The position numbers and the translations under genes were made by a program. DNA of 64,000 bases from Niastella vici (GTDB taxonomy: Bacteria; Bacteroidota; Bacteroidia; Chitinophagales; Chitinophagaceae), in the NCBI RefSeq assembly GCF_002077945.1, contig NZ_LVYD01000060.1, positions 60,475 to 124,474 on the forward strand. The letters run 5' to 3'. The notes beneath the pieces were generated by a model that saw only the letters and a program-made list of their open reading frames with translations, had not been told where the DNA came from and searched no databases. Shown here in pieces: positions 25,609 through 35,281 of the stretch (positions are counted from its first letter, which is position 1; each line of letters opens with the position of its first letter).

Positions 25609-28600
25609 TTATCTTATTAAGATCACCGTTCCCTGGGCCTGCGTCGGCTTCCCCGTAAGAAGGTCTTCATACTCGATGATCCACACGTAAGTTCCCAACG
25701 GTTGTGGCTGACCGCCAAAGCGTCCATCCCATCCCGCCGCGTTGTTACTGGTATAGAAGACCCTCATACCCCACCGGTCGTATACGGCAAAGGCATTTAG
25801 CTTCACAGGTCGTGATGGAGGTATGCGGAATACATCATTTTTTCCATCCCCATTCGGAGTGAAAGCGTCGGGCATCTTCAACGTCTTAAATACGCTGATT
25901 GTCACCTTGCCACTTGCCGTGCAATTCGCGTCTGTAGAAACGATCACCTGGTAGGTCGTATTATTCACAGGGGTGGCTACCGGCGCTGCGGTATACGGGT
26001 TGTCCAGGCCGGCGGCAGGCGTCCATTGATAGCTCGTCACGGGACCCGTAACGCCGGTTTTTAATACCACCGACTGGCCCATACCGATTATGGTATCCGG
26101 CATCAGGGCAACCGTCGGATTGGCATTCACGGTCATTACCACCTGGTTTTGAGAGGCCGTTGGAACGCTGCAGCTCAGGCTGCTGGTCAGGATACAGCTC
26201 ACCACATCCCCGTCGGCCAGGTTATTGGAGGTGAACACTGCCTTGTTGGGCCCTGCATTAATTCCATTTACCTGCCATTGGTATCCGGGCGAAGTGCCTT
26301 CATTGACCGGCGTTGCTGTAAAACTCACCTGCGTTCCAGAACAGATGGCCGTCGTTGAGGCAGCAATATGCACGGAAGCGTTTGGCACAGCTTTTACCTG
26401 TTCTACGATCGTATTGGAGACAGTGGTTGGTGTGGTAGTACAGGCTGCGCCGCTGGTCATAACACAACTGATGGCATCCCCATCATTCAACGACCCGGTA
26501 ACATAGGTGTTACCTGTTGTCCCCGCAGGCACCCCATTCACCAGCCATTGAAAAGCAGGTGCAGCTCCCCCATTGGTTGGGCTTGCCGTAAAGCTCGCCG
26601 TCGATCCTATGCAAACAAAAGGCGCCGCCGTTGCAATGCTGACAACTGGTGTCACCAGTGGACTCACCGTTATCGCCACGAGGTTGGATGCCGCAGTGGG
26701 CTTCGTCACACAGTCCGCATTGCTCGTTACCATACAGCTCACGATATCTCCATTATTTAACCCGGAATTGGTATACGTGGCGCTATTCGTACCTGTATTG
26801 GTTCCATTGACCAACCACTGATAAGCCGGTGCCAGTCCTCCATTTGTGGCAACCGCCTTAAAATTCGCAGGCGATCCGGCACACAACGGCCCCACTGGCC
26901 CTGAAACAATTATGACTGGCGTTACCAGCGGGTTCACGGTAATTTTCACAGCGTTGGAAACTGCCGATGAAGTAGTGGTACAAACCGCATTACTCGTAAG
27001 CAAACAAGTCACTACATCTCCGTTATTTAATCCCTGATTCGTATACGTGGAGCTATTCGTTCCTGTATTCACCCCATTCAGCTGCCACTGGAAGGTTGGA
27101 GTACTGCCCCCATGGGTGGCGCTGGCGGTAAAGCTGGCTGGTGAACCGGCACAGATGGCCCCTGCAGGCCCCATCACGCTGACGGTTGGCGTCACTATCG
27201 GGTTCACTGTTATCGTTAAAGAATTGGAAGCTGCCGTTGGCGTAGTGGCACAGGTAGAATTACTCGTGAGCATACAACTTACAACATCTCCGTTATTCAA
27301 CCCCGAATTCGCATATGTGCTGCTGTTTGTTCCCACATTTGCCCCATTCACCTGCCATTGATAGGCCGGTGCACTGCCTTCATTCGTTGTACTGGCGGTA
27401 AAGTTCACTGCAGAGCCTATGCAAACATCACCGGCGGGCATTGTGATCGACACTGTTGGTGGGGAAGGGGTGTTGACAACCAGAACAACCGGAACCGTAG
27501 TGATTAGCCCGCACGTATTGGAAATAGAACACTGGTATTGCAAAGTATTCATTCCGGCTAAAGCTGATGTCACCGTCAGGTTATTGGTCGTAGCGCCGCC
27601 ATATACCCCGCCATCACTCAGATCGCTCCAACCACTACCTGAATTCACCTGCCACTGATAACCCGTAGCATCCGTTGCTGCCAGGGTAAAATTCGTATTC
27701 GCACCCACACATACCGCATTGCCGGCAGGTTGCGTGATAATCTTTGCAAACAGGCAATTATGTACTTTCCGGATGATAAAATTCGATTGATCGGCAAGGT
27801 AGAGATTGCCTCCATTGTCAATGGCGATACCGGTGATAGCCGTCATTTTGGCTGCGTTCGCCGGCCCTCCGTCTCCACTATAGCCTCCCTGACCACCAAT
27901 GCCTGCATAGGTACTGATCGTTCCGGTATTGTCTATCTTTCGCACGCAGTTGTTTGCCGCATCGTCGATATACATGTTATCGCTGGCATCGAACACTACC
28001 TGCCATGCGCCAAAGAATTGGGCATTTATCGCCGGGCCGCCATCTCCTGAAAACCCCACTGTTCCGTTGCCGGCAACTGTAGTTATGATCCCGGCAGCAT
28101 CAATTTTCCGTATCCGGTTATTCCCCGCGTCTGGAATATAAATATTGCCTGCATTGTCAAAAGCAACCCCATAAGGATGGTTCAACTGCGCCGAGGTAGC
28201 CGGTCCCCCGTCACCGCTAAATCCTGGTACTCCTGTTCCGGCAATCGTGGTGATGATGCCGGCACTGTTCACTTTACGCACGACCCCGGCAGAATAGTCT
28301 GAGATATAAAAATTCCCCGCATTGTCGGGCACAAACCGCGTTATCTGTTTAAAGGTTGCCGCTGTCAACGGTCCGCCATCGCCTGTGCTGGCCATTCCAT
28401 TGGCTTGTGTAAATGTAATGATCGTACTGATGATGCCCGATGCATCTATCTTCCTTACTGTTCCGTCATTTGCGTTGAAGTAAAGATTTCCGGCATTGTC
28501 TACCGTAAGCCAGTATCCGCCCTGAATTTGGGCCAATGTTGCCGGTCCGCCATCTCCCGTATTACCAAAGGTACCGGTACCTGCATACACAGTCGCAATG

Positions 28601-28839
28601 CCTGCGGTATTGATCTTCCAGATACGATTGTTGTCGGGGTCGGTAAAAAACACATTCCCGCCATTGTCAACAGCCACGTTAAATGGGTCCCTGATCACTG
28701 TTGAGGTTGCTGGTCCGCCTGCTCCGCTAAATCCGAATACCTTCGGTGTGCCGGCAATAGTTGTGATCATCTGGGCACGCAGCTCCCGTATCGGGAAAAA
28801 GAACAGGATGGCTAAAAAGACGGGTAAAGCGGGTTTCAT
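25609..28839 (-). CDS. large secreted NHL-repeat/Ig-like protein with gliding-type (T9SS type B) C-terminus
   Basis: This 1076-aa product has a signal peptide (cleavage near RAQM, residue 23). About six NHL-type repeats follow (residues 25-360; e.g. FSGDGGPATSAQLNHPYGVAFDNAGNIYIPDAGNNRIRK spread over each blade), a beta-propeller. Next come six tandem Ig-like modules of ~80 residues with the signature C-x-G-x-x-x-x-F-x-A...FQWQLNG...NNGDVVTC. The last ~90 residues (MPDAFTPNGDGKNDVFRIP ... LGTYVWIIEY) are the gliding-motility C-terminal sorting domain used by type IX secretion. It should be exported to the cell surface and may be an adhesin or scaffold. The DNA of the Ig modules is itself repetitive (about 26460-27440). 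Confidence 0.9.
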   Translation of the reverse strand: MKPALPVFLAILFFFPIRELRAQMITTIAGTPKVFGFSGAGGPATSTVIRDPFNVAVDNGGNVFFTDPDNNRIWKINTAGIATVYAGTGTFGNTGDGGPATLAQIQGGYWLTVDNAGNLYFNANDGTVRKIDASGIISTIITFTQANGMASTGDGGPLTAATFKQITRFVPDNAGNFYISDYSAGVVRKVNSAGIITTIAGTGVPGFSGDGGPATSAQLNHPYGVAFDNAGNIYIPDAGNNRIRKIDAAGIITTVAGNGTVGFSGDGGPAINAQFFGAWQVVFDASDNMYIDDAANNCVRKIDNTGTISTYAGIGGQGGYSGDGGPANAAKMTAITGIAIDNGGNLYLADQSNFIIRKVHNCLFAKIITQPAGNAVCVGANTNFTLAATDATGYQWQVNSGSGWSDLSDGGVYGGATTNNLTVTSALAGMNTLQYQCSISNTCGLITTVPVVLVVNTPSPPTVSITMPAGDVCIGSAVNFTASTTNEGSAPAYQWQVNGANVGTNSSTYANSGLNNGDVVSCMLTSNSTCATTPTAASNSLTITVNPIVTPTVSVMGPAGAICAGSPASFTASATHGGSTPTFQWQLNGVNTGTNSSTYTNQGLNNGDVVTCLLTSNAVCTTTSSAVSNAVKITVNPLVTPVIIVSGPVGPLCAGSPANFKAVATNGGLAPAYQWLVNGTNTGTNSATYTNSGLNNGDIVSCMVTSNADCVTKPTAASNLVAITVSPLVTPVVSIATAAPFVCIGSTASFTASPTNGGAAPAFQWLVNGVPAGTTGNTYVTGSLNDGDAISCVMTSGAACTTTPTTVSNTIVEQVKAVPNASVHIAASTTAICSGTQVSFTATPVNEGTSPGYQWQVNGINAGPNKAVFTSNNLADGDVVSCILTSSLSCSVPTASQNQVVMTVNANPTVALMPDTIIGMGQSVVLKTGVTGPVTSYQWTPAAGLDNPYTAAPVATPVNNTTYQVIVSTDANCTASGKVTISVFKTLKMPDAFTPNGDGKNDVFRIPPSRPVKLNAFAVYDRWGMRVFYTSNNAAGWDGRFGGQPQPLGTYVWIIEYEDLLTGKPTQAQGTVILIR

Positions 28840-28969
28840 AGTTCGGTTTGAATAGCGCTAAAATAATCAATTTTTTTTTCGCGTTGATCCTTCTTAAAGT
28901 AAACGAGAATTAGGGCAGTACTGTGTCTTCGCTCGCATCATCGACTACTCCATAACTGGCTCAACCATC

Positions 28970-29359
28970 GTGGAGGCAAACGGGTCTGGATATGGGAAAA
29001 GGTCAAATACAAAAGACGTCATAGATGGAGCTGCGAGGTATTGCAGAAGGTTTAATAAAGAGTTCTCTGTTATGTATAATGCTGAAAATCTCGTTATACG
29101 AACGGGTACCGTTTATATATCAACAAATGATGCTGATCTGGTAGTGCTGGCAAAAAAGGCCCGGCACGCTAACCTGAAATTGGGAAAAGATATAGGTATT
29201 ATTTCATTTAACGAAACACCGCTGAAAGAGTTGTTAGATATAACTGTAATCACAACCGACTTTGAAGCCATGGGCAAAAGCGCCGCTGAATGTATCATGG
29301 AAAAGAATATAAAACAGGTATTGAACCCTTTTTATATGATAAAGCGGGGATCAATATAA
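28970..29359 (+). pseudogene. remnant of a LacI/GntR-type regulator (C-terminal sugar-binding part)
   Basis: The 129-residue frame reads TGTVYISTNDADLVVLAKKA, LKLGKDIGIISFNETPLKELL, then VITTDFEAMGKSAAECIME. This is the end of the periplasmic-binding-like effector domain of LacI-family or GntR-LacI hybrid regulators (IISFNETP...ITTDFExMG). The DNA-binding N-terminus and the first ~200 residues are absent, and the first 45 residues do not look like the family. It is taken as a 3' fragment, not a functional gene. Confidence 0.7.
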
Positions 29360-29553
29360 CCAGAAAATTGAAAAAATACAGGTGATTTTCCTTTTATATT
29401 TTTGGGTAAATGATGTCAAACTATGTAAACGAAAGCGAGGTATTTGAATTTTTCTTTGCCACAAGCCTATGCTATATGCAAATGACGGCAAATAAGAGGA
29501 TGCTTTTACCTTATTACCTGCAGTCCGAACTTTTCAATATTAAACGTAGTCTT

Positions 29554-29778
29554 TTAACGAAGAACCTCACAAGATAATCCCGTGCCAACGCCACCGTTTT
29601 TTTCGCCGGCTATAGCTTTATTTAATTGCAGGGCGTCCGTCCAATAGGCTTCATCACCGAAGGTTTCGAAGCGAAATGTTTGTTTGCCTTCTTCGAGCAT
29701 TTTATTTGCATTGGCAGTAGTTGGATCTTCCTTTTCTTTTACGTTTTTTGGGGGCTGACCAGATGAAGAATAATGCAC
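29554..29778 (-). pseudogene. remnant of a secreted di-haem cytochrome-like protein (N-terminal part)
   Basis: The 74-residue frame contains KMLEEGKQTFRFETFGDEAYWTDALQLNKAIAGEK-type sequence, the start of a Bacteroidota c-type cytochrome/di-haem oxidoreductase mature region as I remember it. No CxxCH haem motif is reached, because the frame leaves the family after GGVGTG and stops. The first ~25 residues lack a proper signal peptide. It is interpreted as a broken 5' piece. The family assignment is by recollection only. Confidence 0.55.
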
Positions 29779-29932
29779 TATATGATATTTTATTACTCCG
29801 GAAAGAAGTCGTATAATTTACGCATTTGAGGGCGGCTTAAGCTTGTTGATTAGAAGGTTGCACCCTTCTCTTTGGCTAGCAAGTGGCGAATAGAATTGCA
29901 GCGCTTGTTCAAAGCTTTATTATGAAATGAAG

Positions 29933-30469
29933 TTATTTTTTAACAGGCACTTCCAGCATAATTGTTATTATGCTTCCCACTGAACCACCTTCATTGCCCA
30001 CATTATAATCGGCGCGCTTAATATTAAATTGCCCTTTAAAAAGACCGGCATCCCCTTTTGCATTAAATGTAAAAGATATTTCCACCGGCCTGGTAGTGCC
30101 TTTTAAAGTCAAATCACCGAGTGCTTTATATCCCGTACCGGCTTTTTCAATTTTCCTGGAGTGAAAGGTGATCAGCGGGTATTTATCTGTATTTAACCAT
30201 ATCTCCTTTTTACGAAGGTCCCGGTTGCGCAAACCTATCCCGGTGCTTACTGTTTTTGCTTCAATACTTGCCGAAACAGAACTACCCGGTAAATCATTTT
30301 CGCTAAACCGGATGGTTGCCTTCAACCCGGAGAAATTACCATGTACTGTTCCAAAAGGGCCTTTTACACTAAAATTAATTTTAGCATTCACTGCATCCAC
30401 ATTCCAGTTGCCTGCCAGGGCTAAACTTATAATTACGAGTGATGCCGCTAGTGGTTGTCTTACTTTCAT
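29933..30469 (-). CDS. YceI-family secreted lipid-binding protein
   Basis: The start at 30469 (MKVRQPLAASLVI) gives a normal signal peptide and 178 aa. The mature protein begins WNVDAVNAKINFSVKGPFGTVHGNFSGLKATIRFSE, then IEAKTVSTGIGLRNRDLRKKEIWLNTDKYP and LTLKGTTRPVEISFTF: the YceI fold, a lipocalin-like barrel that binds isoprenoid or amide lipids in the periplasm. It follows the cupredoxin gene by 40 nt on the same strand, probably one transcript. A second YceI gene is at 50851. Confidence 0.92.
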   Translation of the reverse strand: MKVRQPLAASLVIISLALAGNWNVDAVNAKINFSVKGPFGTVHGNFSGLKATIRFSENDLPGSSVSASIEAKTVSTGIGLRNRDLRKKEIWLNTDKYPLITFHSRKIEKAGTGYKALGDLTLKGTTRPVEISFTFNAKGDAGLFKGQFNIKRADYNVGNEGGSVGSIITIMLEVPVKK

Positions 30470-30509
30470 ATGATTTTTTTTGTAGCCCAACCTAAGAATC
30501 TTTTATAGG

Positions 30510-30881
30510 CTAATTGACAATAACAGTAGCTTTCATTGTAGAATGGTATGTACAGTGGTAGGGAAAAGTACCCTGTGCGTTAAATGTTTTCGTAAAGGAA
30601 TACCCCGCTTTAATGTCGCCACTGTTAAAACTGTCGTTATCTGCTGTAACTGTATGCGTAGTATTGTCATTATTAGTCCAGGTAACAGTCGTTCCTGCTT
30701 TCACCGTAAGGCTGGTTATAGAAAAACTCATGTTTTTCATGGTTACGGTGTTATTGTTGGCAGGTGTGTTATTATTATTATTCGAGGATGAACCATAAGA
30801 ACTTCCTTTACTGCAAGAACTTGCAAGCGCGGCTACCAATGCTCCAATGATAAGCATTGGTAGGAAATATTGCTTTTTCAT
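30510..30881 (-). CDS. cupredoxin (plastocyanin-like) lipoprotein
   Basis: The start at 30881 (MKKQYFLPMLI) gives 123 aa with a lipobox ending at Cys23 (LASSC), so it is lipid-anchored. An Asn/Ser-rich linker (about 30-44) precedes a cupredoxin domain with all type-1 copper ligands: His76 (NTTHTVT), Cys110 (FPYHC), His113 and Met116 (TYHSTM). It should carry electrons or copper in the periplasm or at the surface. It is followed by YceI 40 nt downstream. Confidence 0.9.
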   Translation of the reverse strand: MKKQYFLPMLIIGALVAALASSCSKGSSYGSSSNNNNNTPANNNTVTMKNMSFSITSLTVKAGTTVTWTNNDNTTHTVTADNDSFNSGDIKAGYSFTKTFNAQGTFPYHCTYHSTMKATVIVN

Positions 30882-31073
30882 ATACAATCGTTTATAATAA
30901 TTACGAATAATGAAGCTTATTAGTTGCTCAACAAGAAAATCCAATATGTTAAAAGAGAGCTGAAGCCTTTAATGATAACCTGCCTATAGCAGGCTTTTTT
31001 CGCTGGGCTTTAGTACAAAAAATCATGTGGAGTAGATGAAATTACAATTGATACAAAAAAAGACAGGATATAA

Positions 31074-31184
31074 GATACTACCGAGTTGCGCCTGTTGCAC
31101 AATTATGGATTAGGCAGAATGAATAATACTTTGGCAGCCGGTATGCGCTATGCCCATGCATGGTTTAAAAGTTATTCAAATTAA
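31074..31184 (+). pseudogene. fragment of a FecA-like TonB-dependent receptor
   Basis: A frame between two stops reads DTTELRLLHNYGLGRMNNTL, then AAGMRYAHAWFK. The pattern 'T-E-L-R-x-L-H-x-Y-x-L-x-x-x-x-N-T-L-A-x-G-x-R-Y' matches a barrel segment of Fe-dicitrate-type TonB receptors as I remember them. No start or neighbouring barrel sequence is present. The fragment is cut off on the right exactly where the hairpin repeat starts (about 31173), suggesting breakage by that element. Confidence 0.5.
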
Positions 31185-31308
31185 AAAAAACTTCAAATCC
31201 AATCATTTGAAGGGTTTCATTTTTTGGTCGGGTGGACTGGCGAATTTCGAACCTGTTGGTACAGGATTTAAAGGTATTAAGAGAGTTTGTAAAACTCAAT
31301 GGAGGATT
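31173..31308. repeat. hairpin repeat with tRNA-3'-like tail, copy A
   Basis: Order of parts: tattcaaatt + A-run, hairpin cttcaaat/atttgaag (31191-31212), a T-run, gtcgggt, ctgg, ttcgaacctgttggtacagg, ending ctcaatggaggatt. Read on the minus strand it runs GGTTCGAAATTC...ACCCGAC, like a tRNA T-arm/acceptor end followed by a terminator. It aligns with copy D (61705-61839) over its whole length. Minus-strand transcription would end at the hairpin. Confidence 0.6.
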
Positions 31309-31681
31309 GATAATAACCGCGGCAACCAATTAATTTTGAGTGCCAAAATGACAAAGAATAATTTCGAGGAAGGCAAGAAGTAAGAACTATAATGCAGATT
31401 ACTAAGCATTAGATCGGCTCAAACAAAGGGGCAAAAAGATCAGCTTAGTATTTTGGCTATTGATTCAGAACGATGGTTTTCACTTGTATATTGGCACCAT
31501 TGTAATTAAAAATGACCTTAAGACGTTTTAAAGAAAGGATAAATGGGTGAAAGCAGCTTTATCACGGGAGCGAATATTGATATTAATGGAGGTTCATTCT
31601 TTTCATGAATGAGAACCACGTAGCCCGGTGCAGGGAAGTACGGCGCGGAAGATTTCAATTAACAAAAAAAACATATATAGT
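31309..31681. other. gene-free stretch before the beta-helix gene
   Basis: No supported gene is visible. The stretch should contain the promoter of the beta-helix lipoprotein. The frame of that gene is open upstream to 31628, but without a signal-like start. Confidence 0.3.
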
Positions 31682-32707
31682 ATGACCACATTATTGGGTG
31701 TTATGCCGGTCGTGCTGCTGCTGGCTTGTTCGCGGCAACTGTCTTCACCGGCAGCGACAGAGACGGCAACACTCACTCATACAACGGCCGTTTACAGAAC
31801 CGTGTATGTCTCCACGGCCAGCCAGCTAACGAGCGCATTGGCCAATGCGCTGCCCGGCGACAGCATTGTGCTGGCCGACGGCACTTATTCCGGTCACTTT
31901 ACCATGGCCGTGAGCGGAACGGCTGCCGTGCCTATCATTTTGCAGGGTAGCCGCAATGCCATTCTGGATGGCGGCGATATCAATACGGGCTATGTTCTGC
32001 ATCTGAAAGCAGCCTACTGCACCGTTCGCGGTTTCACCGTTCGCAACGGACTCAAAGGGATTATGACCGACGGCACAGTGTATAATCTAATAGATAGTGT
32101 GCGAGTGTATAATATCGGCGAGGAAGGCATTCACCTGCGCACGTTCAGCTCGCACAACACCATCCTGCGTTGCGATATCAGCTACACCGGTTTAAAAACA
32201 CCTGGCTACGGCGAAGGCGTGTATATGGGTTCCGCTAAAAACAACTGGGGGACGTATACCGGTGGCAACCCCGATAAAAGTGATTCCAACCAGGTGTTGA
32301 ACAACCATATCGGCCCAAATGTAGCAGCCGAGTGCATTGATGTCAAGGAAGGCACCACGGGCGGTCTTGTCAGCGGCAATTATTTTGACGCCAGCGGCAT
32401 CACCGGTGCCAATTCGGCCGATAGCTGGTTGGATGTGAAAGGCAATTACTACAACATCGATGGCAACACGGGTTATAATCCTTCCGGCTCTGTACTGGTG
32501 GATGGTTTCCAGGTGCATTGCGTGTACAGCGGCTGGGGTAACTACAATGTGTTCACCAATAACAATTGTACCGTCAATGCCAGCGGCTATGGCTTTAACA
32601 TCCAGCTGAGCGGCAGCAACGGCACGACGGTGGGCAATAAAGTGTATTCCAATAACACGGTGACAGAAGCCGTCAGCGGTGTATCCAATATCGCGTTAAG
32701 CAATTAA
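31682..32707 (+). CDS. lipoprotein with right-handed parallel beta-helix (polysaccharide-lyase-like)
   Basis: The start at 31682 (MTTLLGVMPVVLLLACSR) gives a lipobox (LLLA-C16) and 341 aa. An opening of TVYVSTASQLTSALANALPGD, then IVLADGTYSG and repeated short coils (AILDGGDINTGYVLHL, VRGFTVRNGLKGIM, NTILRCDISYTG) define a parallel beta-helix as in pectate lyases and carbohydrate-binding helices. Catalytic residues cannot be assigned reliably. In-frame sequence stays open for 57 codons after the TAA. It could help pectin or another plant polysaccharide breakdown next to the xyloglucan genes. Confidence 0.78.
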   Translation: MTTLLGVMPVVLLLACSRQLSSPAATETATLTHTTAVYRTVYVSTASQLTSALANALPGDSIVLADGTYSGHFTMAVSGTAAVPIILQGSRNAILDGGDINTGYVLHLKAAYCTVRGFTVRNGLKGIMTDGTVYNLIDSVRVYNIGEEGIHLRTFSSHNTILRCDISYTGLKTPGYGEGVYMGSAKNNWGTYTGGNPDKSDSNQVLNNHIGPNVAAECIDVKEGTTGGLVSGNYFDASGITGANSADSWLDVKGNYYNIDGNTGYNPSGSVLVDGFQVHCVYSGWGNYNVFTNNNCTVNASGYGFNIQLSGSNGTTVGNKVYSNNTVTEAVSGVSNIALSN

Positions 32708-33054
32708 AGCGATCCGGCGTATGAATTAAAAATTCAGCAGGGTGTTCGTACTGGCACGCTTTGGGTAAAGACACCGCTGGGTATAGTAAAGGAGTTGCTG
32801 CTGGAAAATATTCATCAGGAAGGCAATGCCAAATCAATCATCTGGCGGCACGCTAAAAGGGCAACCGGCTTTCAAGGTACTTTATAAAGAACCCAGATGG
32901 AAAAGCATTTACAGTCGTCTTTAAGAAGATTACTATCAATGACCCAGTTAGTAGACCTAAAAAAATAGTTATTTATACTTTGTGAAATTCTTTATATTAG
33001 TTGAGAGCGTGTGTTAGATAATGAGTAAAAGGTAGTACCAACCATTCTTCCCTT
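32708..33054. other. gene-free stretch with in-frame coding-like tail
   Basis: After the TAA of the beta-helix gene the same frame stays open to about 32887 and reads protein-like (SDPAYELKIQQGVRTGTLWV, then KTPLGIVKELLLENIHQEG). There is no start codon of its own. It is either a decayed extension or chance. The rest is AT-rich promoter space for the histidine kinase gene at 33055. Confidence 0.3.
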
Positions 33055-35034
33055 ATGAATAAAACAGTCGTTGTTATTGGTATATTGTTGATAGCACTGC
33101 AACCATACCAGCCCTGCCAGGCGCAATCTGCCAACATTTCCCGGTTAAGAAGCAAGATTCTTGCCAGGCAACAACAACCTGGCTATTTAAAAGATACAGC
33201 CTATGTTGATCTACTTGACAGCCTGGCCTTTGCCTATTACAAGATTAGCGTCGACAGCCTGGTTTTCTACAGCGACAAGGCCCTGGCACTTGCAACCCAA
33301 ATGGGGTATGCCAGGGGCCAGTCCATAAGTCTAAGGCATAAAGGAAATGCCTATTTTGAACTGGGCGACTATTCAAAAATGTTACAGTATTACCAGGATG
33401 CACTTCGTGTGGCAGAGAAGGCGAACGATTCGCTACTCATGGCGAAAGCCATGTACAATATAGGGAATAATGCCTACCTGATAATAGGGAGAGATGAGGA
33501 CGCCCGGAATATAATAAAAAAGGCAGCCGATATTTTTCAAGCCAGGAAAGACAGCCTTGCCTTGTATCAGGCAATAGCTGTAATTGGGAGACTTTGGACC
33601 TATGATGAAAAGTACGAAGAGGCGTTGACATGTTTTAATCGTGCATTGCAGGTGGCAACAGCCCTGAAAGACAGGTATGCCATTGCGATAGTCAACGAGC
33701 AAGTTGGACTGCTTTACCAGGCCGAAGGCAGGTTAAAAGAAGCATTGGCCTTGTTATTTCAAGCCTGGGATTATTTTAGTAATACCGATGATATGGCACG
33801 CCAGTCCATATGCGCCAGCGAGGTTGCCAACGTATATATTCAGTTAAAGAACTACCCAATGGCTTTAAAATATGCCAGTATAAGTTTACAAAAGGCGCAG
33901 TCGGTAAAAAGTAAACCCCATATTCTGAACGCCGTCAGAGAGATGGCTGCTGCTTATGAAGCATTGGGCAATACTCGTTATGCATTGAAGTATTTCAAAT
34001 TGATAAAGGAGGCTTCGGACAGTGTTGCTTATGAAACAATGCGTAAGAAAACAGAACAACTGGAGGCACGCTATGAATTCGAGAAAAAGGAAGCCCTTTT
34101 AAAAGCTGCCCAGGAAAAAAAGGATGCCCTGAATAAAAGTATTGTTCAGAAAAAGGAACTGCAGATTTTCATTGCTTTGCTGTTAATCCTGCTCCTTAGT
34201 CTGCTGGTTCTGTTACTAATCAGAAGTAGAGCAATCAAACAAAAGAACAACTTGATACTGGAAGCCAAGAATGAAGAAATAGAGCGACAAGCCATATTAT
34301 TGTTGAAAAATAACCAGGAAAAAGACAACATGTTCTCCATCATTTCCCATGACCTGAAAGTGCCATTACATTCTCTAAAAGTGATACTGCAATTACTGGG
34401 AGATAGCTACCAGGAAAAGGAAACTATGGAAAAGATACTGGAAGAACTTCGCCGGGATATTAATCATTCTACGGACCTGGTGAATAACCTGCTGTTCTGG
34501 GCCAATAGCCAGTTTAAGGGCAGCACCGTTTTGCCTGTTATATTTTCTGTACGCCAGGTCATAACCGATGCTTTGCAAATTTTTATTAAACAGGCTGCCG
34601 TAAAAGGCATTAACCTTGAGCATGAATTGACCGCTGATGAAATAACTGTATGGGCCGACATGAATATGATACAGGTTATCATTCGTAACCTGGTGAGCAA
34701 TGCCATTAAATTTTGTAATATGGGCGATACTATTACCATTTCGGCAAGCACCACCAATGCTGTAGTTACCATAAGCGTGGCAGATAGCGGGATAGGCATA
34801 CCACCGGAAACACTGGAAAAAATAAACCAGGGCCAAATGGTTTCCACTTTTGGTACGGCAGATGAAAAGGGCATAGGCCTGGGCTTGCGGTTATGTTATG
34901 AACTGGCCAAATTAAATGATGGCATATTAACAGTACAAAGCAAGCCTGGAAAAGGCAGTATCTTCTACCTGGCATTGCCATGCAAGCCTTTGCAACCCTA
35001 TGTCAGGAACATATTTGCACCCCTAAAAAAGTGA
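33055..35034 (+). CDS. TPR histidine kinase
   Basis: This 659-aa product has a signal peptide (to about residue 23, CQAQ), periplasmic TPR repeats (about 50-330; e.g. GNAYFELGDYSKMLQYYQDAL) and a coiled coil. One membrane helix (about 370-390, FIALLLILLLSLLVLLLIRS) follows, then HisKA with FSIISHDLKVPLHSLK (phospho-His about residue 430) and HATPase_c (NLVSNAIKFCNMGD; DSGIGIP; GIGLGLRLCYELAK). No receiver domain or adjacent regulator gene is present, so it must talk to a regulator elsewhere. It lies on the edge of the decayed region. Confidence 0.92.
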   Translation: MNKTVVVIGILLIALQPYQPCQAQSANISRLRSKILARQQQPGYLKDTAYVDLLDSLAFAYYKISVDSLVFYSDKALALATQMGYARGQSISLRHKGNAYFELGDYSKMLQYYQDALRVAEKANDSLLMAKAMYNIGNNAYLIIGRDEDARNIIKKAADIFQARKDSLALYQAIAVIGRLWTYDEKYEEALTCFNRALQVATALKDRYAIAIVNEQVGLLYQAEGRLKEALALLFQAWDYFSNTDDMARQSICASEVANVYIQLKNYPMALKYASISLQKAQSVKSKPHILNAVREMAAAYEALGNTRYALKYFKLIKEASDSVAYETMRKKTEQLEARYEFEKKEALLKAAQEKKDALNKSIVQKKELQIFIALLLILLLSLLVLLLIRSRAIKQKNNLILEAKNEEIERQAILLLKNNQEKDNMFSIISHDLKVPLHSLKVILQLLGDSYQEKETMEKILEELRRDINHSTDLVNNLLFWANSQFKGSTVLPVIFSVRQVITDALQIFIKQAAVKGINLEHELTADEITVWADMNMIQVIIRNLVSNAIKFCNMGDTITISASTTNAVVTISVADSGIGIPPETLEKINQGQMVSTFGTADEKGIGLGLRLCYELAKLNDGILTVQSKPGKGSIFYLALPCKPLQPYVRNIFAPLKK

Positions 35035-35049
35035 GTTTTGTAAAATCGA

Positions 35050-35281
35050 ACCAAATTTGTGAACCCCAAGAGACAACGTCCCCAAAATTACCTGGAGCGC
35101 TGAAGGGGACAAGTTCGGGCTGCCCGTATTGTCCGTCGTGCCATGCCGCGCGGTAAATATGGAACCTGCCGGTATCGGCAAGGGGGCGCATGAAATAGAG
35201 GCTGCCATCGGCTGCAATTGTCGGAGAAAAGATCGATGAACCGCTGTTGATGATATCCGGAAGCCGGTATGGAGGGAAGTT
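35050..35281 (-). pseudogene. fragment of a PD40/TolB-like beta-propeller protein
   Basis: On the minus strand one frame without a start reads FPPYRLPDIINSGSSIFSPT, then IAADGSLYFMRPL and GRFHIYRAAWHDGQYGQPE. The 'SPTIAADGSLYF ... IYRA-x-W-x-DGQYGQPE' pattern is a blade of the PD40 (WD40-like/TolB) proteins of Bacteroidota. It continues without homology into TrpSerGln-rich sequence and stops near 35003. It is a residue of a lost gene. Confidence 0.6.

Noticed and set aside
26149..27658. Long plus-strand frames opposite the Ig-like protein
   Set aside because: They repeat with the Ig module period and are the complement of repeated coding sequence.
25609..28839. CRISPR-like periodicity in the Ig region
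   Set aside because: The ~240-nt period corresponds to protein modules and there are no short repeats with unique spacers.
29410..29577. 55-codon plus-strand frame (MMSNYVNESEVFEFFF...)
   Set aside because: Has a start but no recognised family, weak context and overlaps the haem-protein remnant; plausible by chance.
31150..31383. 77-aa plus-strand frame
   Set aside because: It runs through the hairpin repeat copy A; the protein string is a translation of the repeat.
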